Source: Morchella semilibera
Taxonomy: Eukaryota; Ascomycota; Pezizomycetes; Pezizales; Morchellaceae
NCBI GenBank assembly: GCA_009192285.1
Contig: WBVU01000018.1
Coordinates: forward strand, 186,001-250,000
Reading direction: 5' to 3'
DNA length: 64,000 nucleotides
Shown piece by piece: positions 11,804 through 24,500 of this stretch (position 1 is its first letter; every line of letters begins with the position of its first letter). A program made the position numbers and the translations under genes. The notes below the pieces were generated by a model. It was not told the origin of the DNA and made no database searches. It was given only the letters and a program-made list of their open reading frames with translations.

Positions 11804-14053
11804 ATGTCAGTATTCGCGTCTAAAGTGGGTGGGCAGTCCCCCAACAACGGCGACAACAGTAATGATAGCGGTAATTGTTGCGGCGTTTGTGGTTCTGGTG
11901 CTCAGTCAACTCCTACTTGGCCACCACCTCCAACGTTCTCACAGTATCTCAGTGGTGGCGCTAGGAGCCTTGACATCCGAACGGAATCTTCAGAGTTCTC
12001 GCTTTCTAGGTCGCTGAATGCTCTTTTACCACAGGATATTAGACTCGAATCTATTGAAGACTTCAAGTCGAGCACCGAGTCTGTAATCTCGTCTATCAGG
12101 ATATTCTCAAGGAACTCTTTGCCACCCTACCCAGTAACCGCCAAAGCTATCGACAAGTTTTATCTTTCCACCGGACAACTTTTCTACATTCTTGAGGAAC
12201 ATGAGGCCCGTGAACTTCTTAAAATTGCATACACAGAGCCCCAAAAGACAACTTTGCCGATGTTCTGCCAATTGTTTGCGATCGCGGCTGTCGGGTCACT
12301 TTACGACGACCTAGTACCATTTGCCGTGAATCAGTCCTTTTTTCAGACAGCGAGATTTTACTTAGATGACTGCTTGGAGGCCGACGATTTTCAAACCATG
12401 AGAGTTTTGCTTTTACTTGCCATTTACTGCATTCTTGAAAAAAGGGTTGCCTGTTGGAAGTATATAGGTACGTTTCAGTTTCATCTTTTCTTCCTTTCCT
12501 CCTTCCCTAAACAGAAATGCAATTTTCACACGATTCGTTTTATCCAAGAAACCTTCCATTGATATCTTAATAATTATAGGGCAAGGACTTCAAAGCGCGC
12601 ATTCGAGGGGGATCCATCTGAGCAGCGAGCCACCCGTAGGTGGAATCTTCTCCAGGATTGAATGGGTTGGATGGAGGAAGACATGGAGAAGTTTGGTCTT
12701 TTTGGACAGGTTTGTAGCATCACTCTTGAGACTGTTCTCTTTTTTTTTAGAGGGAAAGAACTAAAAATCCGCCCAGCTGGCTTGCTAGTACTCTAGGAGT
12801 ATTACCGAATGTTGACCCAGCAATCTCCCAGAGCTGTTATGATGAAAAGGTAAGAAGATACAGCTGCCTTTTTTTTTTTCACTCTGCGTTCCTATCCTGT
12901 GATTTGTAACACCAACTGCAGTGCGTTTTATAGATCATGATGGTAACGAAGTCTCAACTAATCAGGAATATAACGACACGAATAACTCCATCACTTCCGG
13001 GCTTCAGCTCAGTCTCGTTAAGCTTGGCATTTTGCTTGGGAAAATTTTATGCAACGTGTTCAGGGATCCTGAGGCGGATCTTCAAGTCATCTCAGAGCAT
13101 ATGGTGCAATTGGAGCAATGGCATGAGAAGCTACCCCAGTTCTTACAGCTACAGGCACTTGTTTCAACAGAAATCGAACCCATGAAAAAGGCCATGGTCT
13201 ACCTAATGCATTGCACATATCTGACAGCGATAATTCTCTTGACGCGACGGGTGATGGTTCCGTTAGTATCAGGAGAGGGTGTCATTAATGATTGGCTAGC
13301 TGCCGGCAAAATCAAGGAAGCTATTGCGTACGCCGAGATTTGCGTTTATGCGTCAAAACAAGTTGCGAAAATTGTTGGGTTGCTACATTCGGAGAGGTTA
13401 TTAGTCAGGAAATGCTGGATGGCCATGTAAGTACTCGTACTTCTGTTTGTTTCCGTATCGATGCTTACCTTGCCCCTCCAAATAGACATCCCGCATTCAA
13501 CGCAGGTCTCATCCTATTATTTCACGTGTCACAACAAGTTTTAAAGGGTCATTACTATGAGCAATTCTCGGAAGACGTTGCCGACGCCAAAAAATGCATT
13601 TCGGCACTCGAGTACTCGGCACAGGGTAATGAGGTTTCCCGTTGCTACCTGATTATCCTCCGCCCCTTCCGAGAGCTATTGAGCCGGGATCCTGGGGAAG
13701 CCCGAGACATGCTGCAGCCACCCGAAACACCACAGCCACCACCAACTAGCCCGCAAAGTCATTGGGGCAGCATGTCCTCGGTACAGCTTGCGGACATTGA
13801 CGGTATCGGTTCCCCGTCCCCATCAACGTCTCCGGATTCGGCGCTTACGCCGGCATCTGCGACATCAACGAAGCGTTTACAGTCTAACAATTACTCGGTG
13901 GGCAAACATCCGAAATGGACAGAGATTTTTTCGCCTGCGCCCAAGATTTTTGTACAGCATGCTGGTGTAGACCAGCAATATCAAGATAATAAGAGACGGT
14001 ATTCCGAGAAAGACATGAAGGATCTAGAGGCGCTCCTCAAAAGAGTAGCATGA
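11804..14053 (+). CDS. Fungal-specific transcription factor (middle homology region) lacking a visible Zn2Cys6 cluster
   Basis: Exons 11804-12467, 12580-12709, 12777-about 12835, 12922-13426 and 13486-14053 encode about 640 residues. The segment around LPPYPVTAKAIDKFYLSTGQ, then AYTEPQ...CQLFAIAAVGS, then GQGLQSAHSRGIHL and EWVGWRKTWRSLVFLDSWLA is the middle homology region of fungal C6 transcription factors (PF04082-type). The C-terminus is Pro/Ser-rich, then a polar helix (EKDMKDLEALLKRV). The N-terminus has only CCGVC, not the CxxCRxxKxKC zinc cluster, and I find none in an upstream exon. Start at 11804 is preferred over an in-frame ATG at 11732 because a pyrimidine-rich leader sits between them. 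The third intron is awkward: the strong donor GTAAGA at 12850 would break the frame, whereas GTTATG at 12836 keeps it. Family is secure, target genes unknown. Confidence 0.8.
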
Positions 14054-17000
14054 TTTAAGAAGACTATAAATGCGATAAGGGTATCTTTCAATGGTGTTTT
14101 GGGGAGTTGGCGGCTACTTCATTCCTTAGATTTTAAAAAAGTCGGTGAAATATTCGAACGCCTGCTGCTCTATTTCACTTTTTTTTTTTTCGCTTGCTTT
14201 TCTGCTCTCACTTGCAGGCTGCAGGCTATTAGATCCGGAAGCGTTGGTTTATATATATGCTTCAAAACTGACGGGGAAGAGGTTGCATACTTGGAGGCTG
14301 CGAGTTTTGTTAGGCGGCATCATTTCTGGTTTCTTCATCGGGTTAGGGTCTGGGGCTGGATTGGGGTTTCCTTTTTTTGAATATTTGTCACTGGCTTTTG
14401 GGGGATTATTTCTTTTGGCCGTCAACATTGGAAGGAAGTTGTTTTATTCTTATTCTTATTCTTATTTTTATTTTTATTTTATTTTTACGCGTAGATACTA
14501 TGACTTTGCTGGTCTAGGTCGTAGGATCAAATCTTATTTTCTGTGATTTCTCAAACTGCGCATAAGGTATGAGTGTCAGCTGTCCATTTTCTGAGTCAAA
14601 TACAAACTAAAGCCTCTATGACAGCTGATAATCTGAGTATTTACTCTTAAATCGCTGCGAATAAACCCATTGCACTAGTGGTCGTGTGTCAATGGGGGAA
14701 GCCACTATAGTGAAATAGGTGGCGATCTGCATAGTGACAATATTTTGACAGAATCCCACCGAACACAGCTCGAACCCTTCTTTTAGAAGCCCAATGGAGT
14801 GTTCTGGATTAAATTTCTGCATAAATATCTGCTTATGCGGGGCCTGGGTAAGTGTGTAGAGCGTAGGGAGCGTTTCCATCAGATATCGTAACGGCGGGAG
14901 TAGGAACTGACGTCTGAACAAGCTTTCTGACCACCACAAGGAGTTGCGCAAGGGTTCTAAAAAGGTGCCTCCTCTCCCGGCATTGCTTGACCCACAGGTC
15001 CAGAGCTTCAGCCGATCTTAGATAGAAGTCTAGGGATGACGACATGACACCCTTTTCTCGTCCCGAACTCACAAAACCAGTGAAGACGAGTCACAAACTG
15101 GGGAAGAGGCACGACCTACATCCTACCTAACCGGCCTAAATCAAAATGGAAAGATTTAGCGAATCCCCTCTCCATCCCCATCCTCCTCGTCTCCTCAAAT
15201 GCAAAGTGAGATGATGCACCAGGAACAGGAAAGTGGAAGGGAAAAAAGAAGGATCCCGGGCGCAAAGTACCATGAAGATGCTCCATTCACCCCCCCTGAA
15301 GATCACATCCCCACTTGCCGACCACTTGTTTTCTTTAGAAATCTTGCCTGGTGTACCGAACGGGTGTTGAGCCTTCCCACCCCCCACCACCTGCTAACAT
15401 TCGAATTAGTAAGTCAGTAAGAGTCAACCACAGCAATTGGGTTAGACCTATCGCTATTGATTCTCAAAAGGCCAAATATAGAAGGTTTTTGGTTTTAATA
15501 GGCTCAGTGGTGTGCTTCTCGCTTCTTGATTGGTGTGGCTTTGGTCAGCACGTCTGGATGGCTTTTTTGGGGCTTGAAACATTGTAAAGTCCTGAAAGAG
15601 CACCTGAATGCGGTTGTTACTCTGCCTAAATACCTCATGTAAGATCCGCTCCTGTATGCCTTCTATTCTTCTCTATGCTATCATGCATATCTTTAGCTTT
15701 GCTGCTACATCTAAGTCATCTGCTAGGTTTTCATCCCATCGGGGTTATGTTTAAAGCACCAAATACGTGCACTATTATTAATCCGAACTGACAAAGCGCC
15801 AGTTAGTTAGCGCTTTACCGAAAAAATGTACCGGGGGTCTAACGTAGGAATGCCATGGGGGGGGGGACTTGACATTATAACCGAGTGATTAAGGATGACA
15901 AAGATCATGGTCGAATCAGCTTAGACTCGAGTATTACTCAATAGGGCCAGATTTTAGCTGCTTCTGTAGTTTCTTGGTTGATTAGGGAAGAAGATGAGCG
16001 CAGTAACGTTCTCTGTACGGTACAATGTCCGGGACTTCATATTGCTAACTGGGCTTCATGGTATCCTTTGTGATACTCTCTTATGACCTGTCGACGCGTC
16101 AATCGATCGCGTGCTCAAAAATACATAGCCAGGCTCATCACCGCATCACTGTTAAATATTAAGCCTTAAATTATAAAGTAATATTTACATGTACTTAGTA
16201 ATTGATCAATTATATTGTAAACTTATATCACAGTACGTTCATAATTATTAGTTGTTCACGTGCACACCTGCTAGATCTCGCCGTTATCTTTGTTTGCCAA
16301 GAAAGTAGCCTATGCAGCGTGCCAGTTATCAGATCGGTCCTCCGGTGCATTCTTAGCACCTACAAACAATACCGTAGCTTCTTAATCATTGACAGAAAAT
16401 GATGACGTTTTTAGTGTTGACGTCGCAATAAACTATCTATTACTGCAAGCCACAATTTCCTCCGGCGCTTTCTTATTCGACAAAAAGCACAGCAGGGGAT
16501 CTGGTGGCTTTTTTTCCCCCCACGATTCTCATATCCTGGGCCTTGGCTGAGCAATCGGTGGGCTCACGTGACAACTCCATGTATAATACGTCACAGTTTG
16601 ACCTTGTTCCGACTTAATTAATGGTACCCGGTATTAGAACTGCATCTCGGGACAGTTAAGAACCTGCCTCTGATTCGTAACCAGTAAAAACTACACCAAA
16701 TTTGGTCCCTGATTTACAGTCTGCATTTTCAGGTTCTTATATTGCCTGCCCTGAGATAGCAGCTGTGCGTACTAGATGCCCCCCCGTCCCCCCCCCCCCC
16801 CCTCCTTTCCATACTACTGGAATTACATCGATACATGTAGACGATTGGTTGGCCTCCGATCATAAAAGCTTATTTTAATGACAGATGACACCGTTGATAA
16901 CTTCCTCTTTGGGATTAGTGGTTTATAATGAGGACTTATAAAGAACTTAATGTAGGTACTATATATGTGTACGTCAGACCACAAACAACGCATTTTCAAT

Positions 17001-18767
17001 GACCTCCAGCTCTTGTGGTGGCTAGAACACGCTATCCGCACATGGACATCATAATTCTGGTGACATGGTAAACAAGATGAGCTAGAGACTTGACTAGGTA
17101 TGTAACTATTGGATTCATGAACTGCAACGGCTTATTTATTGACCCCACATATTGAAGGCAGGTTTTTCGAGGAGCTTTTCTACGGTATATATAATCCTAG
17201 ATCTAGCTAGTGATGGGTAGAACATAAACACGTATTAATACCACCATAAGGGATTCAAAAAGAACCAAAATAAGATTTATATTTCGAAAATTGAAGGCCC
17301 TTGTAAAAGCCCTGTTGTGGCTAAGTACTTCGTAAATGAAGGCTTGCATAAAACCTTGACCTCAATTGCCTTCGGTCCTGGGCCGCTCATGAGGCTATAA
17401 AGCCTATGTATCTATCAACGTAAACACCCTCACACACCCCTTCAATCCCCACTTCCCACTTCAATCACAGGCTCGTGGGTTGCTTAAGTGAATCTACATG
17501 CATGTGTTAAACTGAATGGCAGGGACTCACAGTTGCAACCCCCCCCAGGACCCGCTATTTAATGGTAGATACAAGTACGGACCACTCATTCTTAAGGGAG
17601 GGGCTGAAGGAAGGACATAAAGCTGATATATATGGCGGAAGTCTCTTCCTTTTTGTCTGACAGCCAAGCTTAGCTATAGCCATGGCCATATTACCACAAC
17701 ACTTTGATGTTTGTTCATAGAAATAGTGACGTTGGTCTTTTTATTACTGTAATGATATACTGGCTTGATAGTTCTTGTATACGTAACTACGATTAGGTTT
17801 TCAAGAGAGAAAACGAGGCAAAAGATAATCCGATAAAAAGATTGGCCATGTTTGGTAAAGTATAGCCGTGAACGGCTGTTTTTTTTTTTTTTTTTTTAAT
17901 CATATCCTTTTATTTCTAGGTACAAAATGTTGCATGCAGTCGAAGACTATGGCATAAAAGACCTATCCCCTATCGAAAAACAAACAGACGTCCCCTAACA
18001 AGCAAAATCCAAAACACTCAAAAACAAAAGAAAAATTCGAAGCCGCAGAGACGAAAAGTAAACAAATCAATATACATAGGAAAACCCGTAAATTCTTATC
18101 TAATTTCACCGTTACATTCCTTTTGCTTTTTAAAGCTTTTGCCTAATATTAGGGCTTTTGAGTGTAGGGTGGTCGAGGACCATCGTTTTAGAGGAGATCG
18201 GATGAGGAGACTGAGCTTAGAGCGGAGGATATCGTGAACGGCTGTTTACTACCACGGTGATATATAACGCACTTTAAGTAGCACTATATACGTTGTAGAA
18301 TGGGCTCTACCGGACGAGGCGCCGCAGAAACTGGTTTAAGTTAGGTCCTTTGCAAGTGGAATCGTATATATATAAGCACCACTAATCTAAAATACGAAAT
18401 TAATTCTTGGTAAGGTCGGGTCTTGAAGGCGAAATACATGCAGCATATGCCGCAGTGCCTTGAAATGCTGGGTCAATCATGTAGCTATATTGCTTGTAGT
18501 TTAGAGGGTTTAGGCTAGGGATTTGATGGGCCATCCCGGACCCATGGCCAAAAGTGCTCCATCCCGGTCCAAGCCCATTAATGACCGAGACTCAAACCGA
18601 CCTGACCCATATATATCTATACAGTCCTGATCCAGGGCTCGAACCCCAACCTATGAGCCCCAGTAAATACAGACCCTGTCATGTATGATTGGCATAAAAT
18701 ACTTTTAACTCCCAAAAGATAGATAGATGAGGAAGGTTTATACAGATTTTAGGCCGGTTTTTGCCCT
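14054..18767. other. Gene-free intergenic stretch
   Basis: About 4.7 kb with no ORF I can support. It holds a T-rich simple repeat near 14447-14490 (ATTCTT units becoming ATTTTT), poly(G) near 15857, two poly(C) runs near 16779-16802, and a T-run near 17879-17897. One degenerate inverted repeat lies at 16638-16765 and is listed separately. Confidence 0.5.
16638..16765. repeat. Degenerate inverted repeat, possible old MITE
   Basis: The two ends share an imperfect inverted arm of about 40 bases: AACTGCATCTCGGGACAG then AAGAACCTG on the left, against CAGCTGCTATCTCAGGGCAG then AAGAACCTG on the complement of the right. Several small gaps are needed to align them. No target duplication is obvious. 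It could be a decayed non-autonomous DNA element or a chance hairpin. Confidence 0.4.
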
Positions 18768-18964
18768 TATCGCCTGGTGGGCCGAAACATGCTCAGAATC
18801 TGGTGCTTTGCATATTGTACAAACATGGCGCTTGCATTGCCAGATAGGGTAATGCTACAGTTGAAATTTTAACAAGAAACTCCCACAAACAGTAAGTTTT
18901 GACCAAAGTTTGCCAAGGCTAAAAAGCACCAGATTCTAAGCACGTTTTGGCCCACCAGGCGATA
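18768..18964. mobile_element. MITE-like element with ~43-bp terminal inverted repeats and TA duplication
   Basis: The element spans 18770-18962 (193 bp). Its ends TCGCCTGGTGGGCC and GGCCCACCAGGCGA are perfectly complementary, and similarity continues for about 43 bases through AGAATCTGGTGCTTT with a few transitions. TA flanks both sides, typical of Tc1/mariner-type insertion. It has no coding capacity. The arms differ by only a few mainly transition-type changes, which suggests moderate age or mutation by methylation. Confidence 0.72.
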
Positions 18965-19855
18965 CATGGGGCCCGATACAGTATCCTCTACCCCAAGTGG
19001 CCTAGTAGGCTGAAGCCGGGCCAGGTCGTATAAGCTCTGACCCACCAAAACCCTTGGCTTATATAGGCAAATCTACTTTGGCAGACAGGGTTTTCATTGT
19101 AAAAATATATCTGTGGCCTGTTCAATCTGAATAGCTAAGAGCGCCCCCTCCTGGATGGCATTTATGAGGCCTAGGCGGTATGGCAGAATTACTAAATAGG
19201 AACTCAGAATAGTTAATGGGTTACACACCTCAGTCATATTTGTGTTCTCCTTTCTTTTCTTCTAATTTCCCCTTGGTGCAATTATTATAACCTATTTGTG
19301 TCCTTCATTGTGCCCGAGGTTATTTGGCCTACAGCTGCATTCGATGGGATATCGAGTGATAGAATGTGATCCGATTTCTTTCAGAATTTTCAAGAATCAT
19401 GCGCTAAATCTCCTTGATTATTTTCAGGGTATGCCGGAAAATTTGGTATTCATTAGATCGAGTGATATATCATGACTTCATAACCCTTTTTTGTTTGTTT
19501 AATTCATTAATTGTACGAAGCCCACCGCTATGGAAATATCCGACTTCGTAACCTTCTGTCTGACAAGAATGCCATGCCACCATGATATTTACCCATCATG
19601 GCTCTAAAGCTCCCTCTTATATATCCGAAATTTTGTTGTGCAAAATAATTGTTTATTCTGCCTTCACTCTGTCGTCCCTCTTGCGTATCATAGGCTGACC
19701 ACAGCTTAGACTTGTTCGTCAATTACCGGGCTAGCGCAGCGCCTGGGTTCTAGAAGAATATGCGGGTACTCCCTAATATGAGACGCATCCAGAGCATATA
19801 TTCGGCTCAATCCCTAAACCGCCGTAGGTGTCCCCTGGCTGGCCTTTTGGAAAAT

Positions 19856-20407
19856 TCATTTAGAAGTCCCATCCTCTTTCCAAAACCTACCAGCCCCCAA
19901 GGCTCTCAGCTCATGAGGCCCGATGTTCTCGCAAGAAGCGCCGTAGATGTATCCCGCTTGCAATTGACCGATATCATCGGAGGTTTTACTAACCCTGGTA
20001 GCCCTTAAAGGTGGAGCGGGCCTATAAGCCTCTCCCGTTTCATGATGAAGGCCCTCCAGCCTTGCCCCTCCATATATCTGTTCCTCATCTAACCTTACCA
20101 GCTCCTCGTCTCTTAGTATTATCATCCTTCTTCTTGATGCTTCTGAATTATTCGGAGGGTTCTGCTTACCAAGATTATTTTTGTACTTCTTCCCACCCTC
20201 GATGAATGATCTTCCTATCTCTTCATTGATCGCCTGTTTTGCAGCCTTTTTTCGTTTCTGCCGCTTATACTCCCTGACGGGGCCTACTAGAAACAGTGTA
20301 GTACCCTTAGTAACTTTATAAGATCTCACAGCTATACGCTTGAGTTTTTTTGAGAGTTTAAAAAGCTGATGTTTTATGGAGGACCGATTGAAATGGATTC
20401 CAACCAT
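19856..20407 (-). CDS. Hypothetical orphan protein, Lys-rich N-terminal half
   Basis: An uninterrupted ORF of 183 codons starts at the ATG at 20407; the open frame extends upstream to 20455 without another ATG. It lies alone in an otherwise empty region. The N-terminal third is very basic (clusters such as KLSKKLKRI and KRQKRKKAAK), followed by a polar, acidic and Gly-rich C-terminal half (RDEELVRLDEEQIYGGA). There is no signal peptide on the ATG form; the upstream extension would add a short hydrophobic stretch (LFAIIFCCLQQM). I recognise no domain. Length and ordered composition argue against pure chance, but conservation cannot be shown here. It could be a lineage-specific gene or a decayed one. 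Confidence 0.4.
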   Translation of the reverse strand: MVGIHFNRSSIKHQLFKLSKKLKRIAVRSYKVTKGTTLFLVGPVREYKRQKRKKAAKQAINEEIGRSFIEGGKKYKNNLGKQNPPNNSEASRRRMIILRDEELVRLDEEQIYGGARLEGLHHETGEAYRPAPPLRATRVSKTSDDIGQLQAGYIYGASCENIGPHELRALGAGRFWKEDGTSK

Positions 20408-21178
20408 TTGTTGTAAACAGCAAAAGATTATCGCGAACAGTCCAAGTTGTAACACGATGAGGATATCCTCTTTGACTTTGGCCGTTTAATTTTGTGGGAA
20501 TGATTACCCCCAGTTTCCCCACGATATCTAGTGAGAGTAGAGGTAAAAATGGCGGGTATGTGTGGATGGAGACTGTATCCCTCTTTTAATCTGTACTTAT
20601 ATGTGTCCTTTGATAAAATGATTTTTTCCAGTAGGTTCTAATTGATACAAGAACCATGTTTCTTTGATAAATCGTTTGGATTCTGTGGTGTATATGCAGT
20701 ATATTCTCTGGATGAGCTACCACTAGCTGACATGCAAGTACCTTCTTGAAAATTCTGGTAATGTCCAACAATTCATGTCAGGTATGTAGTGATGGAGTGA
20801 ATTATAATTAGTATTGTGTTGCATTATATATATAGATTTTAATTTTGGGGGGCCTAGTTATAAAGCCCCATATATCCAACATACGTGAAGGTACGGTGCT
20901 CCGAAACTAAATTGATAGCCTCTTAGGCTATCCGAGCGGCCTTAAAGTTAAGCCTTTGGGGTATTTGTCTGGCACGAGAATCCTAATAAAAAATTGAATT
21001 GTTGTAAAACACACCAATCCGTGGTGTAGTATTACCCAATCATGCTGACTGAGCCCAGCTTGTCTCACCACATGGCCCGTGCGCAAAACCTCTTGGCAAC
21101 AGCTAAGCTTCCTCGCGCGCGCAACCCTCGAACTTCGCGTCTTCTCTCCCACCGGAATTATAAGAAAATCTCAGTACA
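20408..21178. other. Gene-free interval upstream of SUS1
   Basis: No supported ORF. It must contain the SUS1 promoter near its right end; a pyrimidine-rich stretch (about 21136-21150) lies shortly before the SUS1 start. Nothing else stands out. Confidence 0.4.
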
Positions 21179-21551
21179 ATGTCATCTCCAAACGTATCCG
21201 CCCAAGATCCTGTTCTCCGCGCTGAGATAAATCGCCGCCTCCTTGACTCAGGGGAGCTTGAACGGTATCCACATTCCCTCCCTATCCTAAGACTCCAAGG
21301 AAGAGCGACGGATAGCTAACATAGGAGACAGGTTGGAAACACTATTGCTTGACCTACTCCGTGAGTCTGGATGGTACGAGGAGACGAAAAAACTCTGTCA
21401 CGAGCGATTACGCGCACAAGATGCCAAAATCGGGAACTTCAATGCGTTAGTTACGGATGTGGAGGGCCGAGTCAAGGAGACAGTACCAGAAGCAGTCAAG
21501 GTTGAGGTTGTGAAGGCTATCAAGAAGGTCCTAGAGGGCATGATTGAGTAA
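21179..21551 (+). CDS. SUS1: SUS1/ENY2, SAGA deubiquitinase module and TREX-2 subunit
   Basis: Sus1 is a small helical protein shared by the SAGA histone H2B deubiquitinase module and the TREX-2 mRNA export complex at nuclear pores. Two exons (21179-21264 and 21332-21551) give 101 residues, the usual family length. The joined sequence reads EINRRLLDSGELERLETLLL and then DLLRESGWYEETKKLC, matching the conserved GELERLKELLRxxLxExGW core of ENY2. The C-terminal helix is VKVEVVKAIKKVLEGM. The 67-nt intron has a GCTAAC branch point and ends CAG at 21331; the upstream TAG acceptor at 21324 would break the frame. Intron-bearing SUS1 is also typical of yeast, where splicing is regulated. Identification is strong. 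Confidence 0.93.
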
Positions 21552-24500
21552 TATATACTCATGGAAGACTACGGGGGCTTGATGGAGTGTTTGGCGTTCT
21601 CTGGCTTTTGTTTTCCTCTTCTTTGTGATTGGAATTGTTTACCATCTTGATCATGTCTTACTAGTGAAAATTCCGCTACTACTTGTTCATAGGTGCAACC
21701 ACGCGTTTCCCCTTTACCATTCAATTTACCTTTTCGGACCCATATACGGCAGGTATATCTAAGTAGGTACGTACCTATAGCACAGTAACCATGGAGATTG
21801 CTTTTCCACGGATCCTAGGTGAAAATGAGAGTAGGCATCGGGCCTAATGGCATATACTAGTACCTAGTATCTGCAAATTCCCGTCCCAGAAACCACAAGT
21901 TATTCCGGCCGTTTTGGGCTGGCCCTGGATCACTCAAGAACGTGCGTTTGTAGTAATGATGCCAGTTTCATGAGGACACTTTATCTGCATACACCCGCGT
22001 AGAAACAGTAAGAAAGCACATACATGTAGGCACATGTATGCAATAATGTGGGAGATTGTCTCGGGATTCATGTAAACGTGGTCGATTCATCTGAATCCAC
22101 ACGCATGTTGTAGTGTGGCACAGAGGCAAAGATAATACCATCTACCGCCTCGGACCATCATATCTAAGTGCATATCCAGAGCACCACATCCCTCGGATAG
22201 CTGGTTGCACTATATCCGAGCAAGCGAGAATCATGTCAAGTTCGGGGGTAATAATAATCTTCAGTTTTGTGTCCCTGAGCGAGATGTTGTTTCAAATCAC
22301 CAACAGTTTTTCTAATGGGATCGATATAAGAATCCCTGAAACAACCCCTCCACCGATCGCGATCGCATGGTCTGTTGATTATGATACCTAGCTAGACTGC
22401 ACAACTACTTGAATCCAGTTTAAAACGGATGAGGGCGAATGTAATGCATGGTGGGATCTACAGCGTATTTTAAACCACCGAGCTGCACACAAAGCAGTAC
22501 CGGCTGTCATTCATGCATGCACAGTAAGATATCTTATTGTACCAGGTAAACTTTTATTAGGAACAACGCTAAGGCTCCAACCTAGGATCGAAGGAGAGGA
22601 GACCAGACGCCCTATTTCTTTTCGAATAAGTGCAGCTTCCCGATTTGTGACCAGGGTAAGCTTTTACCACCTAATATGGCTACCATGCATAGCATATAGA
22701 TTTAACTGTATGGTTATTTCTGGCCGCTATGAAATTAATATCGATGATCGACAAGTCTGTTTAGTTATTGCTTAGCGATGAAAGTCAAAGCACCACGGGC
22801 CATAGAGTAGGTACATTAATGACAGCGTAAGTGTCCAGATTGGGGCCTCCATGGGGCGAAGTGACTTGATTAGGCAGTTTAGCCATGTACTTACTGTTCG
22901 CATTCGGTTGCGTAAACAATTGTCTAAATCAGCTGCTTTAATCCTATGAAGCAATGCAATGTCTGGCCCTTCAAAGCTTCTGTTACTGCATAACACGATA
23001 ACAGCCCCCTGGGTAATGGACATGATACACTCAAACTTATATCGACTGCGCTCTTATTCACAATGTGTTTCGCACTGGTATAAAAAGGCTGACATATATG
23101 TCATTTGGTAGATCCCCTGAAGAGGGCATCTCTACCGATAAAGCTATCATGATCAGACTCTACAAACTGAATCCGCACAGTCTAGTTGTGTTACTCACAA
23201 ATTAGCTAGGTTGTAACTTGATATTAAGAGAAGGGAAAAGAAGTACATGTACTTGGGAACACGGCTAGACGTACTTCGGTGCACCTCAATGATCTATCCG
23301 CTACATGTAGTTCTAACAACCTCATCTTTAATATTCCGCACTAGTGCTTAGGCCATGTGTCGATTTAAGTTTAGGTTTCGAGTAACGTCATCTAATTAAA
23401 CCTTCGAGCTGTACTGTGTAGACATACATATACCTCTTCTCGCCCGCTGGCTGAACTCTCCTCCAACCCATTTCGAATTTTGGATGATTTAAACACTAAA
23501 ATTCCCAGTTCCCCCAAAATTTTAGCGCGGTTCCAACCCTTATTTTCCCAGGATATTGTTGTTCTCTCTAGCCAGTATATATGTCGGTGATAGGGGGGAC
23601 TGAGAGTAGGCCTAGCTGGAGACTAGGTTCTTATATACTACTGTTGCCATTGGATCTTGACCGTCTAGCTATTAATATTGGTACTACAGATATCACGCCT
23701 TCGCCAAATACAAACTACCCCTTTGCCTGTGTTGGCGGTAACGGACTTTGCCTGTTCAAAAGCCTTTACCTCTAGCAATTCCATCCCTCGCTCTGCGAAC
23801 CATTTAGTCGGCGTCACCCCCCCCCCCTTTCGTAACTGGGCTTTTGCCTACAGTTACTGTGAAAAGAAAATGGCCCCAGTGTGGGTACTACATGTAGTTA
23901 CCACTTTCCTCCCCTCAGGGGGAGTGAACGAAGTATGTATTTCACGTTACCAATCAATAATTGCGTTTGCTGGGGGGGTCTGAGCACATCAAGCGCCAAA
24001 CGACTACCTACTACGCCTTAACCATGTACCGCCAGCATTGGCGGTTCGGGGAATAATGGCGCACCCCCAAAACCTGGTCACGGCTTTGACCCACGAGTCT
24101 GTATGTGGCATCCATTGGCTCTGGTCTTAATGTTTAGCGACGGACTCAATTCCGGTCGAGGAGGATACCTGGGCTCTAGACCTCAACGCCAGTGCACCAC
24201 TGTCATGAGTACATACATATGTACCTCCCAAAAGAAGAGAAGCCATTGTCACACACTTTGCGTTCAACTGGGCGAAGGTAACTCTAGTGTCTCGCTTAAT
24301 CTCTTCCCCTAGCAGGCGACATGTTCACAAGGTCTCACTCGGGAACCTCCAAGCCAATCAAATCTCGAATGAATATCATCGGATGAATACTAAATACACT
24401 ACGGTACATGCTAACTCCTCTAATAAGTCTAATAAGATAGAGAGTTGATATCAGTTTGAGGGAGTTAGGGATTGTTGGGTGATGTCAATGGATAGCTATA

